This document shows positions 6,821-10,109 of a DNA stretch of 10,109 bases, piece after piece. The notes beneath the pieces were generated by a model. It had not been told where the DNA came from and made no database searches. It saw nothing but the letters and a program-made list of their open reading frames with translations. Origin of the DNA: Bacteroidota bacterium (GTDB taxonomy: Bacteria; Bacteroidota; Bacteroidia; UBA7662); assembly GCA_016868875.1 (NCBI GenBank), contig VGFN01000041.1, positions 1 to 10,109 on the forward strand, given 5' to 3'. The stretch's first letter is position 1, and each line of letters starts with the position of its first letter. The position numbers were made by a program, and so were the translations under genes.

Positions 6821-6866
6821 TTGAACCATGGAACAAGGGTAAATTTACCTCGTCGATGATGTTCAA
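6821..6866. promoter_or_regulatory. 46-bp dyad between parA and the lipoprotein gene, candidate bidirectional promoter or operator
   Basis: A perfect 12-bp palindrome, GGTAAATTTACC (6838-6849), is flanked by TTGAAC (6821-6826) and its reverse complement GTTCAA (6861-6866), each exactly 11 bases away. On either strand this reads TTG-N16-TAAATTTA, close to the Bacteroidota TTG-N17-23-TAnnTTTG promoter pattern. The + strand box ends 8 bases before the lipoprotein ATG. The - strand copy would give parA a leader of about 60-70 bases. The right arm lies inside the first codons of the lipoprotein gene. The symmetry is seen directly; the function is inferred. Confidence 0.5.
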
Positions 6867-8529
6867 AGATACAACGGTGGTCCGTGCCCTGTTTCTGGGC
6901 TTTCTGGGGTTTTCGGGGCTGATCTTTTTGGCATCCTGCCACCAAAACCAACCACGGGGGATGGTATTTCACTACAACCAAGAAAGCCCCCTCTTGAGTT
7001 TGGATCCAGCTCATGCCAGGGATCAAGCTGGTAATTGGACGGCAAGGCTGCTGTACAACCGCTTGGTGGAATTGAACCATGCTCAAGAACCCGTTCCCTC
7101 TTTGGCCACCCGTTGGTCCATCGATTCCGGGGGATTGATCTACCGCTTTACCCTAAGAGACTCGGTCTGGTTTCATCCAGATCCATGCTTCAATCAGCAG
7201 AAGCATTCAACCCGTGTTCTGAGAGCGGAAGATATCGTGTATTCCCTCAAGAGGCTCAGCGATCCGGCCACCGCCTCTCCAGGGGCTTGGATCTTTCGGG
7301 ATCGACTTGCACCCCGTGGAATCGTGGCCACGGATTCTTTGCATCTCGAGATTCACCTGCGTTCGCCGTTCCCACCGATGTTGGGTTTGCTCAGCATGGG
7401 CTATTGCTCGGTTGTTGCCCCCGAAGCGGTAAGCTATTATGCCGATAATTTTAGGTCGCATCCCGTGGGCACCGGTCCCTTTCGGTTGGCGTATTGGGAG
7501 GAGGGTGAAAGCATGGCCCTGCATCGTCACTCACAATATTTCGAAAAAGATAACGAAGGCCAAGCCATCCCCTACCTTGACGCGGTACAAATCCACTTCA
7601 TGGCGGACAAAAGCACGGCGGCCATGGCCTTTCTGCAAGGTCGATTGGACGTGTATTGGGGTTGGGATGCCGCATTTCAACGTTACCTGTCGAGGTCAAC
7701 GCCTGCGTTGAATCCAACTTTGGGCAAGACTTATCAGGTTATCAAGGGACCCTACCTTAACACAGAATACATTGGGTTTCTGATGAATCCTTTATCGCAG
7801 GCAGCACATCCCGCCTTGCAGGATTTGCGGGTTCGCAAAGCATTGCATCACGGAACCGACCGGCGTGCCTTGGTGAGGGCCTTGCGAGGCGGAATAGGCT
7901 ATCCAGCCTACGGGGGTCTGGTTCCTCCGGGATTACCCGGTTTTGATTCCAGCAAACTGGAGTCATCCCCTCTCCATCGAGATCCCTATGATCGTCAAGC
8001 AGCCCTCAGGTTTTTGAGAGAGGCAGGCTACGGTCCAGATCGTCCGCTTCGCTTGTCGTTGGAAACCAATCCATCCTACGCGGATATTGCTCAATTCCTT
8101 CAAAACCAATGGGCGAGTCTTGGTGTTCAACTCCAGATTCGAGTCAGCCAGGGGCCTACCTTGCGCCAAATGATCAGCGGGCAAGAGGCCACCATGTTCC
8201 GTGCTAGTTGGATTGCCGATTATCCCGATGCAGAGAATTACCTTGCCCTTGGCTACGGACCTTTTACCGTACCCAACGGCCCCAATTATACGTGTTACGA
8301 CAACCCTGGTTACGATCGCCTATACCGCCAAGGTTTGCAAGAAAACGATCTCCTGAAACGCGTGGTTTTGTATCGGGAAATGGATTCTATTATGCAAAAT
8401 GATAGGCCTTACTTGGCCTTGTATTACGACCAAATGCAACATGCCCTGCAGAATGGTTGGACCGGTTGGCAGGTTAGCCCGCTCAACCTCCCGGACTTTC
8501 GGTACCTTCGCCGCGTTCCAAGCCGTTAA
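6856..8529 (+). CDS. Lipoprotein of the SBP_bac_5 family (peptide/nickel-type ABC solute-binding protein)
   Basis: Proteins of this family (DppA/OppA-like) capture oligopeptides or other solutes and hand them to an ABC permease. The product has 557 residues from the ATG at 6856; the next codon is also ATG and is an equally possible start. A hydrophobic stretch (about 9-26) ends in the lipobox LASC with Cys28, so it should be a lipidated envelope protein. The mature part has the family order: SLDPAHARD (48-56), an LYNRLVELN block (66-74), VWFHPD (104-109), RAEDIVYSLKRLSDP (123-137), VGTGPFRL (204-211), VRKALHHGTDR (326-336), then LREAGYGP (387-394) and the late DYPDAENYL (455-463). The substrate cannot be read from the sequence. 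No permease or ATPase genes lie next to it; the next gene encodes a MATE exporter. A few codons at the 5' end overlap the right arm of the divergent-promoter dyad. Confidence 0.93.
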   Translation: MMFKDTTVVRALFLGFLGFSGLIFLASCHQNQPRGMVFHYNQESPLLSLDPAHARDQAGNWTARLLYNRLVELNHAQEPVPSLATRWSIDSGGLIYRFTLRDSVWFHPDPCFNQQKHSTRVLRAEDIVYSLKRLSDPATASPGAWIFRDRLAPRGIVATDSLHLEIHLRSPFPPMLGLLSMGYCSVVAPEAVSYYADNFRSHPVGTGPFRLAYWEEGESMALHRHSQYFEKDNEGQAIPYLDAVQIHFMADKSTAAMAFLQGRLDVYWGWDAAFQRYLSRSTPALNPTLGKTYQVIKGPYLNTEYIGFLMNPLSQAAHPALQDLRVRKALHHGTDRRALVRALRGGIGYPAYGGLVPPGLPGFDSSKLESSPLHRDPYDRQAALRFLREAGYGPDRPLRLSLETNPSYADIAQFLQNQWASLGVQLQIRVSQGPTLRQMISGQEATMFRASWIADYPDAENYLALGYGPFTVPNGPNYTCYDNPGYDRLYRQGLQENDLLKRVVLYREMDSIMQNDRPYLALYYDQMQHALQNGWTGWQVSPLNLPDFRYLRRVPSR

Positions 8530-8533
8530 GATC

Positions 8534-9892
8534 GTGATTCCAACCAACCGCACCCTGCTGAGGGACCATTGGGTCCTGGCCTGGCCCATCATTATGGGGC
8601 AAATGAGCCATATGGCTCAATCCGTCGTGGATTCAGTGATGGTTGGTCGCCTGGGGGCGGTGCCGCTGGCCGGGGTATCGGTTGCGGTAGGCGTTTTTAA
8701 TGTCCTTTTGGTTTTTGGGATAGGCCTCTCGTTGGCCGTCACCACGCTGAGCGCCCATGCCCGCGGTCAAGCAGATAGCGAGGAAGGGAGCAGGGTTTTT
8801 TTACATGGTTTTTGGGTTTGCCTTTTGGCCGGCCTCTTGATGCAAGGCTTCTTGATGCTTGGCCTGCCTTGGTTATCGCTGTTGAACCAAAAACCGGAAG
8901 TCGAAGCGCAGATGCGGATCTACTTGGAGGCCTTGGGGTATTCCTTTTTGCCCATTATGCTTTTTCAAGCCTTTCGACAATTCATCGAAGGTTTGGAATG
9001 GATGAAACCGGCGCTGTGGATTGCGATATTGAGTATTCCTCTGAATGCGGGGCTCAATGCTCTCTTGATTTTTGGCCGTTGGGGTTTGCCGGCCATGGGG
9101 GTTGAAGGGGCGGCCTGGGCCACGGTAATTACCCGATGGATCATGGCCCTAGCGATGATGGCGTATGTTCTATATCAGAAGGAGTTAAGGGTCTATTGGA
9201 CGCATCGTTTCCGCCTTCGTCACGTTCGAATTCAACCGTTGTTACGCTTGCTGATTTTGGGTTTGAGTTCGGCCTTTCAGTTCATCTTCGAAACCTCGGC
9301 CTTTGCCGGCGCGGCCGTGGTCATTGGGTGGTTGGGGGCCGAGGCCCTGGCGGCACACCAGGTGGCCATCAATATTGCTTCCATGAGTTTCATGGTGGCG
9401 GTGGGTATATCGGCATCCTCTTCTATTCGGATTGGTTACGCCAGGGGCTTGGGCGATTTGGTGCTGGCCCGTCGTATTGGATGGGTCGCGATGGGGATGA
9501 CCTTGGCCTTAATGAGCCTCTGTGCCTTGGCCTTTGTGGTTTGGAACCGAGAACTCCCGGCCTTCTATGTTAACGACCCCGTCGTCCTTCGCTCGGCGTC
9601 CATTCTGCTCCTGATTGCAGCTGCCTTTCAATTGGTGGATGGTTTGCAAGCCCTCGGCGTAGGCCTGCTTAGGGGCATGGAGGATAAACGTATCCCCACC
9701 CTTTTGGTCCTTGTGGCGTATTGGGTTGTGGCCCTTCCTTTGGGGACTTATCTGGTCCTCCACAGTTCCTACGGCTTGTATGGAATGTGGATGGCCTTGG
9801 CCGGTGGACTGCTCCTTTCGGCCATCTTCCTGATCCTGCGCTTTCTGCACCTGACCTCTGGCGCGGTGCCCAAGGCCCCCTATTCGGTATAA
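8534..9892 (+). CDS. MATE-family efflux transporter (NorM-like)
   Basis: MATE proteins are inner-membrane antiporters that export cationic drugs or metabolites in exchange for Na+ or H+. From the GTG at 8534 the protein has 452 residues, the usual MATE size, with about twelve hydrophobic segments throughout. Family patterns include PIIMGQ (18-23) and MVGRLGA (36-42) in the first helices, FRQFIEGLEWMKPAL (147-161), IPLNAGLN (168-175), GVEGAAWAT (189-197), and the second-half LGAEALAAHQVAINIAS (267-283), with GLLRGMEDKRIPT mirroring the first-half motif. The frame is open further upstream, but those codons lie inside the lipoprotein gene and look nothing like MATE. The GTG is 4 bases after the lipoprotein stop, which suggests translational coupling; ATT at 8537 is a weaker alternative. 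The substrate is unknown. No ABC partner for the upstream binding protein follows. Confidence 0.93.
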   Translation: MIPTNRTLLRDHWVLAWPIIMGQMSHMAQSVVDSVMVGRLGAVPLAGVSVAVGVFNVLLVFGIGLSLAVTTLSAHARGQADSEEGSRVFLHGFWVCLLAGLLMQGFLMLGLPWLSLLNQKPEVEAQMRIYLEALGYSFLPIMLFQAFRQFIEGLEWMKPALWIAILSIPLNAGLNALLIFGRWGLPAMGVEGAAWATVITRWIMALAMMAYVLYQKELRVYWTHRFRLRHVRIQPLLRLLILGLSSAFQFIFETSAFAGAAVVIGWLGAEALAAHQVAINIASMSFMVAVGISASSSIRIGYARGLGDLVLARRIGWVAMGMTLALMSLCALAFVVWNRELPAFYVNDPVVLRSASILLLIAAAFQLVDGLQALGVGLLRGMEDKRIPTLLVLVAYWVVALPLGTYLVLHSSYGLYGMWMALAGGLLLSAIFLILRFLHLTSGAVPKAPYSV

Positions 9893-9978
9893 CCTACCCT
9901 TTGTTACTCCAGATCTTTGTTCATACGCTCTGAAGGGACCCTTGGCGGTTTTATAGTCTTCAAAAAAGCTTTTGGGTT

Positions 9979-9986
9979 TACCTTTG
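9979..9986 (+). promoter_or_regulatory. Candidate -7 box (TACCTTTG) of the tRNA-Ser gene
   Basis: TACCTTTG matches the Bacteroidota -7 consensus TAnnTTTG exactly and ends 4 bases before the mature tRNA 5' end. No clear TTG lies 17-23 bases upstream. The position suggests a precursor with only a few extra 5' bases. Confidence 0.5.
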
Positions 9987-9990
9987 CGGC

Positions 9991-10075
9991 GGAGAGATGG
10001 CAGAGTGGTCGATTGCGGCGGTCTTGAAAACCGTTGACTGTAACAGGTCCGGGGGTTCGAATCCCTCTCTCTCCG
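9991..10075 (+). tRNA. tRNA-Ser (anticodon UGA)
   Basis: The gene folds as a class II tRNA. The acceptor stem GGAGAGA (9991-9997) pairs with TCTCTCC (10068-10074) and the discriminator is G10075. The anticodon stem GCGGT/ACCGT encloses the loop CTTGAAA, with anticodon TGA at 10025-10027. A long variable arm (about 10035-10050) can form CTG/CAG, typical of serine tRNAs. The T arm GGGGG/CCCTC encloses TTCGAAT. It reads UCA and, by wobble, other UCN codons. The 3' CCA is not encoded; the following bases are CA then T, so the end must be added after transcription. Confidence 0.97.
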
Positions 10076-10089
10076 CATCCCAAGCGAAT

Positions 10090-10109
10090 CGGCCCGAAAG
10101 GGCCGTTTT
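10090..10109 (+). terminator. Intrinsic terminator after tRNA-Ser
   Basis: CGGCCC (10090-10095) pairs with GGGCCG (10100-10105) around a GAAA tetraloop, followed directly by TTTT that runs off the window. It sits 14 bases after the tRNA. The stem is short but fully GC. Confidence 0.85.

Noticed and set aside
8399..8533. In-frame ATG extending the MATE protein by 45 residues upstream
   Set aside because: These codons lie inside the well-supported 3' end of the lipoprotein gene, and the added residues are unlike a MATE N-terminus.
9933..9943. AAGGGACCCTT as a terminator after the MATE gene
   Set aside because: Only about four base pairs can form around a 3-base loop, and no T-run follows directly.
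9964..9973. AAAAGCTTTT palindrome upstream of the tRNA
   Set aside because: It is a short AT-rich palindrome without a stable stem and lies between the MATE gene and the tRNA promoter region; no function is supported.
9509..10078. Long - strand open frame across the MATE 3' end and the tRNA
   Set aside because: It runs antisense through a clear tRNA and a clear membrane-protein gene, and its composition is low-complexity Gln/Lys/Arg/Gly, typical of a shadow frame.

Overview
The window looks like a stretch of ordinary chromosome from a Gram-negative member of the Bacteroidota. Four things point there: the order parA-parB-DUF5683 gene-dapB, start codons without clear Shine-Dalgarno sequences, -7-like boxes resembling TAnnTTTG, and a PD40-repeat protein with an OmpA domain. 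The genus cannot be named from this sequence. A KDO-8-phosphate synthase implies lipopolysaccharide. Genes are very tightly packed, no intergenic stretch exceeds 300 bases, and every gene is intact except the first, which is cut by the window edge.

Layout, left to right. (1) The 3' part of a PD40/OmpA-domain envelope protein on the + strand converges on and overlaps kdsA. (2) A two-gene operon on the - strand holds a dolichol-phosphate-mannose-synthase-like glycosyltransferase followed by kdsA. (3) ruvB runs divergently from that operon on the + strand; its stop codon directly abuts the stop codon of dapB. (4) A - strand operon runs parA, parB, a DUF5683 protein gene and dapB, with almost no spacing. 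(5) Divergent from parA on the + strand are a lipoprotein of the SBP_bac_5 peptide/solute-binding family and, 4 bases after it, a MATE-family exporter. (6) tRNA-Ser(UGA) follows, with a -7-like box immediately upstream and a hairpin plus T-run terminator at the window end.

Functionally the region is housekeeping: chromosome segregation (ParA/ParB), Holliday junction migration (RuvB), lysine and diaminopimelate synthesis (DapB), envelope glycan synthesis (KdsA and the glycosyltransferase), peptidoglycan anchoring (OmpA domain), solute binding and export, and translation (tRNA).

I found no CRISPR array, defence system, insertion sequence or prophage. The most interesting non-coding signal is a 46-bp dyad between parA and the solute-binding lipoprotein gene: a 12-bp palindrome containing TAAATTTA, flanked at exactly equal distance by TTGAAC and GTTCAA. 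It could be a symmetric bidirectional promoter or a regulator site. The most interesting protein without a known function is the DUF5683 protein inside the par operon.
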